Origin: Fen-1135 sp963705275
GTDB taxonomy: Bacteria > Desulfobacterota > Syntrophia > Syntrophales > UBA2185
Direction: 5' to 3'
Assembly (NCBI GenBank): GCA_963705275.1
Contig: OY970063.1
Coordinates: 2,604,001 to 2,668,000 of the forward strand
Length of the DNA stretch: 64,000 nt
Of this stretch, positions 18,208-27,287 are shown in pieces (the first letter of the stretch is position 1; every line of letters starts with the position of its first letter). A program made the position numbers and the translations under genes. The notes beneath the pieces were generated by a model. That model did not search any database, was not told where the DNA came from, and saw nothing but the letters and a program-made list of their open reading frames with translations.

Positions 18208-19356
18208 CTAAACTCCCATCCACACGCTTTCCTTTTCCGGAAATGCTGTATCTTTGGTCTTCCAGTATATTTCTTCCAGCAGTTCCATCGTTATATCGAG
18301 GCCGCCGATTCCCGCGATATAGCCAAAAATCGGGGGACGTCCGGGACTGTTGCATAATGCGGCGCGCAGCTCCTGAGCAAAGATGCCGCTGGCCCCGAAG
18401 GAAAAGTTCCGGTCGATGACAGCGATTTTTTTTGCCCGCGAAGTGACTTCTCTGACCATGGCGGTCGGGAAGGGCCGGAACAACTTCATTTTCAGGATAC
18501 CGACCTTTTCCCCCCTCTCCCGTAGACTCCTAAGTACCAGGCGGCACGTACTGGTGGCCGTTCCTGAGGTGACAAGTATGATTTCTGCGTCATTACAGCA
18601 GATGGTCTCCACGGGATCATAGCGGCGCTGGAAGATCCCGTAAAATTCTTCCTGGATTTCGCGGAAGCAGACCAGAGGCCCGCTCCATGGCCATGGCGAT
18701 GTTATAGCGCATTTTCATATAGGCCCCCGGCGGTACAAGCTGCCCGAAGGAGCAAGGATTTTCTGTATCCAGCTGAAATCGAGGCTCGTACGGGGGAAGG
18801 AAACGGTCAACATCTTCCTCGACGGCACATCGACAGGTTCGTAGGTGTGGGAGAGGTAAAAGGCATCGAGAACCACCATCACCGGCAGGTACACACGCTC
18901 CGCTAGCCGATACGCTTGGAGCATGGAATCTAAAACCTCCTGACCATCTTCGCAGTAGAGCTGTATCCATCCAGTGTCGCGCTGGGCAAGGCTGTCCGTC
19001 TGATCAGTCCAGATGTTCCAGCCAGGGGCAAGAGCGCGGTTTACTTCGGCCATGACGATGGGAAGCCGTGCACCCGATGTCCAGTGCAGGAGTTCGTGCA
19101 TCAGGGCAAGTCCCTGTGATGATGTGGCTGTGAACGTCCGCACTCCGCAGCTCTGTGCCCCGATCAGCGCCGCCAGGGCGGAATGCTCGCTTTCCACGCG
19201 CAGGAAACGCGCATCCATAGTCCCGCCGGCACAGTATTCCGAGAGAAGCTCCACGATATGGGTCTGGGGGGTAATGGGATATGCCGAGATCACCCGAGCC
19301 TTCGCCAGACGGACCGCCTCGGCGACAGCATGGCTCCCTTCAATGACCCGTTTCAT
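18208..19356 (-). pseudogene. porA: 2-oxoacid:ferredoxin oxidoreductase alpha subunit (PorA-like), frameshifted twice
   Basis: The N-terminal frame starts MKRVIEGSHAVAEAV and has AYPITPQTHIVE and VESEHSALAALIGA. Near 18824 the sense moves to another frame (EEDVDRFLPPYEPRF, MKMRYNIAMAMERA), and near 18667 it moves again to FREIQEEFYGIFQRRYDPVE and on to the stop at 18208. Correcting two single-base indels gives a ~382-residue chain. The ATG overlaps the stop of the preceding gene (ATGA). The sense is kept throughout, arguing against old decay. Confidence 0.88.
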
Positions 19357-21111
19357 ATATCTTCCTCCCTGAGGGTCATGGCGTTACGCGGGCACTCCAC
19401 AACACAGAGTCCGCACCCCTTGCAGTAGTCGTAGTTGATGTGGCGTTCGTCGTTATTCTTTTCCCGGATAACTGCAATATCAGGGCAGAACATGTAGCAG
19501 TTATCGCACTGATTGCAGATTCCGCAGTTGAAGCAGCGGTCGGCCTCCCTGATGGCCAGATTGGTAGAAATCTTAAGATCGATTTCCTTGAAGGACGTTC
19601 GACGCTCCTCTCTCAAGAGGCGCGGCTGAGTGATCCTCGGCTGGAACTGGAAATGATCGGTATTGATTTCTTCATAGCTCACAACATGGGTATTTCTGAG
19701 GCAGCGGTTTCCTCCCAAGTACATTTCCATGGAAAGAGATGGTCCCTGTCCTACCCGGCATGTCGTGAGTTTCGGAACGATAGCTTCAATACCGTCTGTG
19801 AAAGAGAATATCCAGGGCCATCGCCGCCTGTTTCCCGGAAGCGACGGCATGGGCGACACTCTTTGTTTCATTCGTAAGATCTCCTCCGAAAACCAATGCA
19901 GGTCCGCTATCCGGACAAACCAGAAGGGTATGGGAGAGCGCGAGTGATATCTTGGTCTTATCGGAGGGATTGAACCAGTCTTCGCCGGGTAGAGCGCCGG
20001 TCGCCTTAAAGACGTGCTCAACCCGGAGTTCACGAGTTTTCCCTTCATCCGGCAGAATGTTGGCCCGACCGCGGCTGTCTTCTCCCGAGATTTTCATCTC
20101 CTGCAGTGTTAAAGTGTATTGTGCGCCATCCGCTGTTATTCCTACCGGTGCGACCAGTTCTCTGAGCTCCACGCCCTCTTCGATGCGCCATCTGCACTTC
20201 TTCCTCAAAGGCCGGCATGTCACGTCGCCGGCGTCTGTATAAAATGATGGCCTTTCCGCCGAGGCGTACGATGCTTCGTCGCCACGTCGATTGCCGTGTT
20301 TCCTCCACCGATGACGGCCGAAACACCACTCAAGGGAAATCGATGTCACCCTGTCGAAGCTGCTTCAGGAATTGGAGTCCATCTTCTACTGCACTTATTT
20401 CCTCTCCGGGAATACCATCTTTACAGTGCGGGAATGTCCGCAGCCCATGAAGACGGCATCGTAGTGGTTCCCGCGCATCCTGCAGGAATTCGCTTGCCAA
20501 TCTTTTGTCCTGTCAGAATGTGGACATCCTGCGATTCGATGCTGGGCGATATCATTTCTCAGGGCTGGCAAGGGAAGGCGGTAGAGGGGTATTCCCCAGC
20601 GCAATACTCCGCCTGGCTCCGGCCTGGCCTCAAAGACATCGCACGAATATCCCAAGAGCGCCAGAAAATAAGCGGCGGCAGAGACCCGCCGGTCCCGCAC
20701 CCACTACTGCTATCTTCTGTTTTTTGGCGGTAAGTCGTGGGATGATGGGCTTCAGATCATAACGGCTGGCGGTCTCTGCAAGAAAGCGCTCAACGGTGTG
20801 GATGGCTATGGCTTCGTCAAACTCCCTGCGATTGCACACACCCTCGCAGGGATGAGGACAAATCCGCCCGCAGACGCCGGGGAACGGGTTTTCCCTGAGA
20901 ATTGTCTCCCAGGCTTCTTTGAACAATCCCTGGGCGCTCAGCATCTCGATCCGGGCAATGTCTTCACCTGCCGGGACAGGCCGCACTGCATGGAGATGTT
21001 TTTTCGTCGATACAGAGGCCGGAGAAAGCGCCACGACCCGGTTTTGTTGCTTTCCGTGGACTGCGATGAACAGGGTATCAATAGAGGAAAAGAGATGTCT
21101 GCTTCGCTCAT
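19353..21111 (-). pseudogene. GltD-like NAD(P)H flavoprotein fused to a PorD 2x[4Fe-4S] module, many frameshifts
   Basis: The gene starts at ATG 21111 (MSEADISFPLL) and ends at 19353. By moving between frames I read, in order: a GltD-type N-terminal Fe-S region (PCSAACPAGEDIARIEML), FPGVCGRIC.HPCEGVC, the FAD motif VVGAGPAG, DVFEARPEPGGVLRWGIP, MGCGHSRTVKM, the NAD(P) motif GGGNTAIDVA, VFKATGALPGEDWF, and a C-terminal ferredoxin module (CFNCGICNQCDNCYMFCP and CKGCGLCVVECP). At least seven indels interrupt it, two in homopolymers (AAAAAA and GG near 20985-21010). A corrected chain would be ~585 residues, linking ferredoxin-level electrons to NAD(P)H. Confidence 0.85.
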
Positions 21112-21139
21112 GTTTAATTCCCCTGTGGATTTCCAGTGG

Positions 21140-21725
21140 TCACTGGGCCATTTGCTTCATCGATTCGATCAGTCCCAGAAGTTGGACTTCCCTGTAGGCG
21201 TCTTCTGCAGCAGCTACGTTTTGCATGTGACGTGTCGGGTATTTCCTCCCGGATGACCTCGCGGATGGCATCCAGGGGAGGCATATCTATCATTCGTGCA
21301 AAGGCCCCCATCATGGCTGTATTGACGATGGGATGTGTCCGCGTCCCCAGCTGGTTTCTTGAGGCGATCCGGTTTGCATCTACGAAGGCCAATCGGTAGC
21401 CAATGAACGGTTTTCGTCGATGGGGGCAGCGGAGCTGTTCATGAGCACCCACCCACCGGGCTTGAGTCCCCGTGTGACGTTGACGCTGTGTAGAAGGGTC
21501 TGATCCTGGACCACTACGTGGTCGGGGTAATATACATTTGTCCTCAGCAGAATCTTATCTTTGTCGAGACGGACGTAGGCCTCCACAGGGGCTCCCGCGT
21601 CTTTCTACACCGAAGAAAGGAAAACTCTGCACTTGATAGCCGGCCCGGAAGAATGCCTTGGCAAGCAGGATTGTGGCAACGACGGTTCCCTGGCCGCCGC
21701 GCCCGTGAAAGCGGATTTCAAGCAT
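21140..21725 (-). pseudogene. porG: 2-oxoacid:ferredoxin oxidoreductase gamma subunit (PorG-like), three frameshifts
   Basis: Starts at ATG 21725 with MLEIRFHGRGGQGTVVA, the signature of the gamma subunit, and continues FPFFGVERRG. An extra A near 21593 shifts the sense to PVEAYVRLDKDKILLR; it shifts again near 21395 (to FVDANRIASRN) and near 21210 (to NVAAAEDAYREVQLLG), ending at TGA 21140-21142. The corrected length of about 195 residues is normal for PorG. It is the first enzyme gene of the operon, 18 nt after the cupin regulator. Confidence 0.85.
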
Positions 21726-21743
21726 AGTCAACTGTCCACCTGT

Positions 21744-22349
21744 TTATACCTTGCTCCACACCACTGCTATTGCCTTCGCCGGTCTTTCGTCCAGAGACCG
21801 GAAACCGTGATTTATGTCCGATTCAAAGTAGATTGTGTCGCCCGGCTCAAGCCTTTCCACACGGTCGTCAGTCCGGAATTCCAGTCTCCCCTCGAGGACA
21901 AATATGAATTCTTCACCTTCGTGGTTTGTAAAAATCATATCACCCGTATCCACGGGTTGAAACTCTACCAGAAGAGGTTCCATATGCTTGTCGGCCTTAT
22001 GTGTTTCAAGAGATTCATAAATATAATCGACCTCACCTTCATGGTGATGGTGGGGACGGCTCTTTATCTTGGTCCTTTCCCCGCTGCGGGTGACGGATAT
22101 TTTCATTTCAGCGCTTTCCTCTTCGAAGAATGACGCCATGCCCACGTTGAATGCCCTGGCTAGTTTCAGGAGTGTCGCCACGGGGGGCACTACATCGCCA
22201 TTTTCAATCTCATCCAGAATGGTCTTGGCGATACCGGTCTTCGCTGCCAGGTCATGGAGTGTGATCTGTTTCTTGTGCCGGAGTTCTTTCACGGCACGTC
22301 CTATTCCTAGTCTCTCACCCGACCTATCCATATCTTTATCTTTTGCCAT
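21744..22349 (-). CDS. XRE-family regulator with C-terminal cupin domain
   Basis: 201 aa. Residues ~15-75 form an HTH_3 domain (ITLHDLAAKTGIAKTILDEI). The C-terminal cupin has HHHHEGEVDY, FEPVDTGD-like turns (GDMIFTNHEGEEFIFVLEGRL) and PGDTIYFESDINHGF, the two histidine-containing cupin boxes. Such regulators bind a small effector in the cupin and often control the adjacent operon. It is the promoter-proximal gene of the por operon, so it probably autoregulates and controls 2-oxoacid oxidation. The effector is unknown. Confidence 0.88.
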   Translation of the reverse strand: MAKDKDMDRSGERLGIGRAVKELRHKKQITLHDLAAKTGIAKTILDEIENGDVVPPVATLLKLARAFNVGMASFFEEESAEMKISVTRSGERTKIKSRPHHHHEGEVDYIYESLETHKADKHMEPLLVEFQPVDTGDMIFTNHEGEEFIFVLEGRLEFRTDDRVERLEPGDTIYFESDINHGFRSLDERPAKAIAVVWSKV

Positions 22350-22431
22350 CTTTGCACCTCGGCGGAAGTCATTTACGATGAAGAAATCCGTTTGAAAGGA
22401 AAGTTCAGGACTGCTGTTTCTTATACATGCA

Positions 22432-22461
22432 ATTATAGGACGGCATAAGGTTGTAAGTCAA
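22432..22461 (-). promoter_or_regulatory. Sigma70 promoter of the regulator-por operon
   Basis: On the minus strand TTGACT (22461-22456), an 18-nt spacer and TATAAT (22437-22432). Transcription should start near 22425, giving a leader of ~75 nt before the regulator ATG at 22349. Confidence 0.78.
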
Positions 22462-22991
22462 GCAAGGATCAAATGAACGACCGAGGTAAATCAATTATCC
22501 AATGAGGAGATCTGCACACCGGCTGTGCGTCATCGGCCGTTTAAACCTGATTAATGCCAGGGAACAATATTTCTGCAATACAAAAAGAATGTGAAAATCT
22601 TCAGGAGCGGTCTTTTGTCGCGGTGAATAGCCCTTTGCATTTCCGCAGACACGCAGCAATATTTAAAGGGGATGTACATCCTTGCGGAATCATTATCTTG
22701 CTGAAAACCAGGAGAAATTGCGCCGCAGATCGAATAACTCGTCCAATATATTGCAAATACTGCCGACCAGCGCTTACCGTGGAGGGGCCCGCTGGAATTT
22801 ACTGTTTTTCAAATAATGCACTTGTAATCTCTCACAAAAACATTTAAAAGTACTAACAGTTTATGCGGGGATATGTGCAATTCCCACTTATCAAGAAGCA
22901 GCAAGCGCGGTTTTCTCGCTGTTATGAATGGCGGATGGCCCGCCCGCCGTATTTACGCAGCGCGCCAGATCCTCATTAGGGAGTAATGAGA
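22462..22991. other. Intergenic region without recognised gene
   Basis: About 530 nt between the por promoter and the next plus-strand gene. A 97-codon open frame at 22554-22847 lacks a ribosome site and protein-like composition, and I do not call it. No RNA family or repeat was recognised. Confidence 0.5.
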
Positions 22992-23687
22992 ATGGATAAA
23001 GATACATCAGATCCCATTGTCTCCGAGCATGAATTGCGGGTTTTGATTAAAGCTTTGACAAGGTCTGTCGAATATATTCATAAGAGATATTATATATTGG
23101 CATTTATTGCCGGGTTGCTGATCGGTTTTGGCGCTGGAGTCTTGATTACCAATTTCGCCAATATGGGTCAGAGAAAGTTTCCCGAGGCCGAAATATTGCT
23201 GAAAAAATCTGACGATACCTTGCAGGAATTGCAGCAGCTCAGATCTATTGTGAATAGTCTAAATACAGCAAAACAGTATAGCGCCGATGGAAGAACCGCG
23301 ATTGATGAGAAGGGATCAACCGCGCCGCAAATAAAGGCCGAGACGGTTCAGGAGATAAAGGATGTTGTCGCGCCGGCCGTGATTAATAATAAGATTCACA
23401 TCCACTATGCCCGAAAAAAAGACAAAAAAATGGCGGAGGATTTTTCCGATTTTTTGAGGAAGAAGGGATATGCCTCGGTTGACCTCGAAAGGATTCAACA
23501 CAAGTGCAGAGACATCCGTTATTTTCATGACGGGGACAGGCAGGCAGCGCTTCTCTTGCAGAAGCAGTTTAATGATTTCGTTGCCGATTCAACTGCTGCT
23601 AAAGGAATTAATTTAAAGATCAAGAACTTGGGCAAGAGTTATCCCCGGGCGCGAATAGGATCTCTTGAAGTGTGGGTATTTTTTTAG
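22992..23687 (+). CDS. Single-pass membrane protein of unknown function
   Basis: About 231 aa. A membrane helix lies near residues 37-58 (YYILAFIAGLLIGFGAGVLI), followed by a heptad-like linker and a ~100-residue C-terminal alpha/beta domain (KIHIHYARKKDKKMAEDF to the end, SLEVWVFF). That domain resembles LytR-C or SPOR-like small domains in pattern only. I prefer the ATG at 22992, 8 nt after GGGAG; an ATG at 22986 is too close. It lies 37 nt upstream of another membrane protein and is probably in one transcript with it. Confidence 0.7.
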   Translation: MDKDTSDPIVSEHELRVLIKALTRSVEYIHKRYYILAFIAGLLIGFGAGVLITNFANMGQRKFPEAEILLKKSDDTLQELQQLRSIVNSLNTAKQYSADGRTAIDEKGSTAPQIKAETVQEIKDVVAPAVINNKIHIHYARKKDKKMAEDFSDFLRKKGYASVDLERIQHKCRDIRYFHDGDRQAALLLQKQFNDFVADSTAAKGINLKIKNLGKSYPRARIGSLEVWVFF

Positions 23688-23724
23688 TTCAAGAGGTCAG
23701 ATGGTCAATCAAGCGGAGCGATAA

Positions 23725-24384
23725 ATGCCAGAACCTGTATCTGCAAGTTACATGATACTGATTGTCGGAGTCATGATCATATCGGGAGCACTGGGCGGCA
23801 TCGTGAGCGCCCTTGTGAGCGCGAGGGACGATCGGTTATGCCTGCGTTTGATGATCAAACATACCGTGATCGGTATGGTCGCCGCGTTGACAGCCCCGTT
23901 GCTGCTCAACATGCTTTCCAGCGATATACTCGAATCCGGACAGACCAGACCGCTGAAACTGCTAACTCTAATTGCCTTATGTGTTATTTTCGCGGTGTTT
24001 TCTACAAGATTTCTCGAGCGCATCTTTGGAATCCCATCTAAGGACGAAGACAGATACGGTCAGGAAGTTTCTCAAAGGAGGGATCAGCCCGATAGAACTG
24101 AAGAAAAGGCAGTCAAAGCAATGCCTGTAAGCAGCCCTGACAAGGGAAGAGCGGCGGAAAACCAGTCAAAAATTCTGCGGGTCCTGGCAGGCGCCGAAGA
24201 TGCGAGACTGACTCTGGCAGATCTAATGAGAAGTGCGGAAATATCGCAAAAGGACTTTGACGAAACCCTTTCCCTGTTGATGGCCAAGGGGGCGGTAGCG
24301 CAGGTGTTAAGCAGCGGCAATAAGCTTCAACTTGTATTGACGGCGCGCGGCCGGCAACAACTGAATAGAGCATCCGCCAATTGA
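23725..24384 (+). CDS. Membrane protein with C-terminal winged-helix-like domain, unknown function
   Basis: 219 aa. Three hydrophobic helices occupy residues ~8-30, ~45-62 and ~75-95 (motifs SGALGGIVSALV and PLLLNMLSSDIL). A charged linker and a ~65-residue winged-helix-like domain (LTLADLMRSAEISQKDFDETL...GAVAQVL..NKLQLVLTARG) follow. The helical part resembles the family annotated as YEATS-associated helix-containing proteins; that assignment is from memory and tentative. No YEATS domain gene is visible nearby. Confidence 0.65.
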   Translation: MPEPVSASYMILIVGVMIISGALGGIVSALVSARDDRLCLRLMIKHTVIGMVAALTAPLLLNMLSSDILESGQTRPLKLLTLIALCVIFAVFSTRFLERIFGIPSKDEDRYGQEVSQRRDQPDRTEEKAVKAMPVSSPDKGRAAENQSKILRVLAGAEDARLTLADLMRSAEISQKDFDETLSLLMAKGAVAQVLSSGNKLQLVLTARGRQQLNRASAN

Positions 24385-24441
24385 CAACACGCAGCTCGTC
24401 TCAATTTGCTATCATGCGCCTATCCTAAATACTTACCTTAT

Positions 24442-25515
24442 TTAGAACCACTTCTTCCTTTTGAAATAGATCAGCATAGCAAAGGCGACGGCCAGCATTA
24501 CGCCCCAGACGAAGAAGTATCCCCAATGCCATTCAAGCTCCGGCATATACTTGAAATTCATGCCGTATACGCCGGCTAAGAATGTCAGCGGCATAAATAC
24601 GGTCGCGATAATGGTCAAGACTTTCATAATTTCATTCATTCTGTTGCTGATACTTGAGAGGTATATGTCAAGTATGCCGGACAGCATGTCCCGGAAGGTC
24701 TCTATGGTATCAATCACCTGGATCGTATGATCGTAGATGTCTTTCAGGTAAACATCCGTAGATTCCTGAAACAGTTGGCATCCCGTACGTTCAAGACTGC
24801 TGATGGCTTCCCGCAAGGGCCAGACAGTTTTCCTCAAAAAAATCATTTCTCTTTTCAGGTGTTGAATAGCCTGAAGTGTCTCCGCCGACGGGTTCTTGAC
24901 GAGTGATTCCTCGAGGATCTCAATTCGTTCACCCGCCTGTTCGAGAATTGTAAAGTAGTTGTCGACTACCGAATCGATGAGGGCATAGGCAAGATAATCA
25001 GCTCCCGATTTTCTCAGCCGTCCTTTTCCGGCACGGATTCTCTCCCGGACGGGTCTGAATATATCTATTTCACTTTCCTGAAAAGATATGACGAATGTCC
25101 GGCCGAGGATGATGCTTATCTGCTCTGAATGCATCTCGTTTTCTTGGCGGTCGTTATTGTAGAAAGCCTTGAGAACGACGTAGATGTATTCGCAGAAATC
25201 CTCCATTTTGGGGCGTTGGTCGGAATTGAGGATGTCTTCCAGGGTAAGGGGATGCAGGCCGAATATGTTTCCCAATTCTTCCAGTGCCTGCACATCATGA
25301 ATGCCATTGATATGTATCCACGTGACCGTCGAACGATCCTTGAATTGCCCGCATTCACTCACCGTGCTGATTTCCTTCTCCTCGATATTCGCTTCGTCGT
25401 AGTCCAGCACAGTGATTTTTGTTTTTTCGGTTAATCGGTCTCCGATATGAACGAGGGACCCCGGCGAAAGACCGGTCTTTCCGGATCTTTTCTTGAGCCA
25501 TCTGGACATTATCAT
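24442..25515 (-). CDS. corA: CorA-family magnesium/cobalt channel
   Basis: 357 aa. A cytoplasmic funnel domain is followed by two C-terminal membrane helices with the selectivity motif YGMNF between them, and a basic tail (KRKKWF). CorA forms a pentameric Mg2+ channel in the inner membrane. The first ATG shares a base with the cdaA stop (TGATG); an ATG at 25509 has better spacing from AGGAG and is an alternative start. Cotranscribed with cdaA. Confidence 0.92.
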   Translation of the reverse strand: MIMSRWLKKRSGKTGLSPGSLVHIGDRLTEKTKITVLDYDEANIEEKEISTVSECGQFKDRSTVTWIHINGIHDVQALEELGNIFGLHPLTLEDILNSDQRPKMEDFCEYIYVVLKAFYNNDRQENEMHSEQISIILGRTFVISFQESEIDIFRPVRERIRAGKGRLRKSGADYLAYALIDSVVDNYFTILEQAGERIEILEESLVKNPSAETLQAIQHLKREMIFLRKTVWPLREAISSLERTGCQLFQESTDVYLKDIYDHTIQVIDTIETFRDMLSGILDIYLSSISNRMNEIMKVLTIIATVFMPLTFLAGVYGMNFKYMPELEWHWGYFFVWGVMLAVAFAMLIYFKRKKWF

Positions 25516-26954
25516 CAGCTCCTTGTCTTGATTACCACTTTCACGGAAGGCTCCCTTCTGCCTTCGAATTGAACCTCCGGGGGCACAATCAGCCGTGGTG
25601 CAAATGTAGTTGTTGAAGTTATTGGCTTTAAGTCAATTGGTGCCGTCCGTATCCTTATATTGGCGTGAAGGAGCTTGCCCGGCACCAGAACCGCAATCGA
25701 CGGCGGTGTCACCGTGATCTTCTGAATAGCTACTCCTGAGGGTGGTGCATTTTCAGTTACGACCTCAACAGGAACGGAAAGATGAACAAACCGTGACGCA
25801 ATGACAGCGATGCGGCTGGGCTTGATCCCCACTATGTTTAGGTTTGAAGGCGCACCTATCATATCTTTCGTGAGAGCTATATCCTGTCTGCCTTCCTGGA
25901 TTTGTGACAAATTCAAGGATATTTTGAGCGCATCTGTGTTCAGAATCTGAAAGGCTTGGGGTGGGCCAACGAGCATTACTCTGGCTTCAGAAATTTTTGG
26001 CTCTTCGATTACCCATTGAGGAGGTATGTTCAGGTATTCAACAGGAACAGTAAAATCCTTCTGTATTGATTCCCTTTGGTATCCGAAAATCATCCAGAGG
26101 ACACAGGCAAGGAGAACGGCGATGACCTTTTCCTTCGTATTTTCCTTTAACCATCGTGAAAGAGGTCCCGGCTTCTTTACGGGTGCTTTGCTTGTATAAT
26201 AAGTTACCAGGACACCTTTGAGGGCTGAGGCGCTCACTTCCCTTATCCGTTCACCTTCGGCGACACAGATGGTTCCCCTTTCTTCCGAAACAACTATGCA
26301 AATGGCATCCGAGCGTTCAGAGAGGCCAAGGGCGGCCGTATGGCGAAGACCAATATTCCTATAACGACTGGCATTTGGCGAGAGGGGCAGATGGCATCCA
26401 AAACGAGTTACTATGTCTCCGTCAATTACAACGGCGCCGTCATGGCCTACGGAGTGAGGATCAAAAATGCTTTCCAGCAGCGGCTCGCTGAGGGTGCCAT
26501 TCAGTTCCACACCGCCACTAAGGTGTCTGTCAAGGGGATCGTTTCCCTGGATAACGATCAGGGCGCCGATATGTTTTCGGGCAAGATCTGCAACAGTCTG
26601 GGCTATGATTTCAGATGTCTGTCCGTGAGACGTAGTCCTTTGAATCTTCTTTCTGATAATTCCCAGGATGGCAAGGCGCTCAAAGAATCTCCGGAGATCT
26701 TCCTGAAATATGACAACGAGGACGAAAAGGAGGATCGCAAAAAATCCCTGCAGGACGACTGTTGTAAGGTATAGCTGGAAAAATTTGGCAATGACGTAGA
26801 TAAAGCCCAGGAGACTGATGCCGATGAAGACAAAACGTGAAGCCCTGTCCTTAATCCATATCAGCAGTATGGAAATGGCGATCGACATGATTGCAATGTC
26901 CAGGATGTCCTGTATCCGCAGGCTTTGCAGCATTGACCAGGTGCTATCTATCAT
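25515..26954 (-). CDS. cdaA: Membrane di-adenylate cyclase CdaA fused to YbbR (CdaR-like) repeats
   Basis: 479 aa. Three membrane helices lie within residues ~15-85, then the DAC domain: GVELNGTLSEPLL, HDGAVVIDG (DGA motif) and GLRHTAALGLSERSDA. After another membrane helix (~278-295) two YbbR-type repeats follow (from ~310 to the end). CdaA makes c-di-AMP from ATP, and YbbR-type proteins regulate it; here both are in one chain, an arrangement known from deltaproteobacteria. The usual RHR motif reads RHT, which may affect catalysis. Coupled to corA, consistent with c-di-AMP roles in ion homeostasis. Confidence 0.9.
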   Translation of the reverse strand: MIDSTWSMLQSLRIQDILDIAIMSIAISILLIWIKDRASRFVFIGISLLGFIYVIAKFFQLYLTTVVLQGFFAILLFVLVVIFQEDLRRFFERLAILGIIRKKIQRTTSHGQTSEIIAQTVADLARKHIGALIVIQGNDPLDRHLSGGVELNGTLSEPLLESIFDPHSVGHDGAVVIDGDIVTRFGCHLPLSPNASRYRNIGLRHTAALGLSERSDAICIVVSEERGTICVAEGERIREVSASALKGVLVTYYTSKAPVKKPGPLSRWLKENTKEKVIAVLLACVLWMIFGYQRESIQKDFTVPVEYLNIPPQWVIEEPKISEARVMLVGPPQAFQILNTDALKISLNLSQIQEGRQDIALTKDMIGAPSNLNIVGIKPSRIAVIASRFVHLSVPVEVVTENAPPSGVAIQKITVTPPSIAVLVPGKLLHANIRIRTAPIDLKPITSTTTFAPRLIVPPEVQFEGRREPSVKVVIKTRS

Positions 26955-27002
26955 AATTTCTTATCTTTCGTTTCAGAGGAATCAGCTGTCCGCATCTTGA
27001 CT

Positions 27003-27029
27003 TTGTCAAATAAAACACGGTGATATAAT
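27003..27029 (+). promoter_or_regulatory. Extended -10 promoter of the aro operon
   Basis: TATAAT at 27024-27029 preceded by TGA (TGnTATAAT, extended -10), with a TTGTCA-like -35 at 27003-27008 (15-nt spacer). Transcription should start near 27036, about 80 nt upstream of the leader peptide ATG and ~455 nt upstream of aroF. Confidence 0.7.
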
Positions 27030-27114
27030 TTTTGCAATAGGCAATATTTATGGTCCCCATTTTTTCTCTTGACAATGGCCGCTGCTTATGTTCTTCTGCG
27101 CGCAAGGATTGTTA

Positions 27115-27216
27115 ATGAGCATGGTGGACAAAATGAACACAAATGGGTTGATCAAAGGCTTTTATTACTGGAACTATAATTTCCTATTGGTCTGCCTGTT
27201 GCTCAGGAGGAATTAG
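27115..27216 (+). CDS. Aromatic leader peptide of the aro operon attenuator
   Basis: 33-residue frame: ATG 27115, with AAGGA at 27104-27108 and a 6-nt spacing, and stop TAG 27214-27216. Codons 16-23 (27160-27183) read FYYWNYNF: six of eight residues are aromatic, with Phe, Tyr and Trp all represented. In-frame ATGs at 27121 and 27133 are alternative starts and keep the motif. It lies between a promoter and two intrinsic terminators, upstream of eight genes that make chorismate, Phe and Tyr. This is the arrangement of the trp and phe leader peptides of enterobacteria: stalling at these codons when charged tRNA is scarce should permit readthrough. No role for the peptide itself need be assumed. 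Confidence 0.85.
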   Translation: MSMVDKMNTNGLIKGFYYWNYNFLLVCLLLRRN

Positions 27217-27238
27217 CGCCAGTTAAGTGAGACATAAG

Positions 27239-27279
27239 AGCCATGGGTAGACTGAGGGAATCTGCCCATGGCTTTTTTA
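27239..27279 (+). terminator. Attenuator terminator 1 of the aro leader
   Basis: 13-bp stem: AGCCATGGGTAGA (27239-27251) with TCTGCCCATGGCT (27261-27273), one G-T pair, 9-nt loop, followed by TTTTTTATTTTT. It starts 23 nt after the leader peptide stop codon. Confidence 0.9.
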
Positions 27280-27287
27280 TTTTTGTG

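Noticed and set aside
22554..22847. 97-codon frame in the intergenic region
   Set aside because: No ribosome site, unusual composition and no recognisable pattern.
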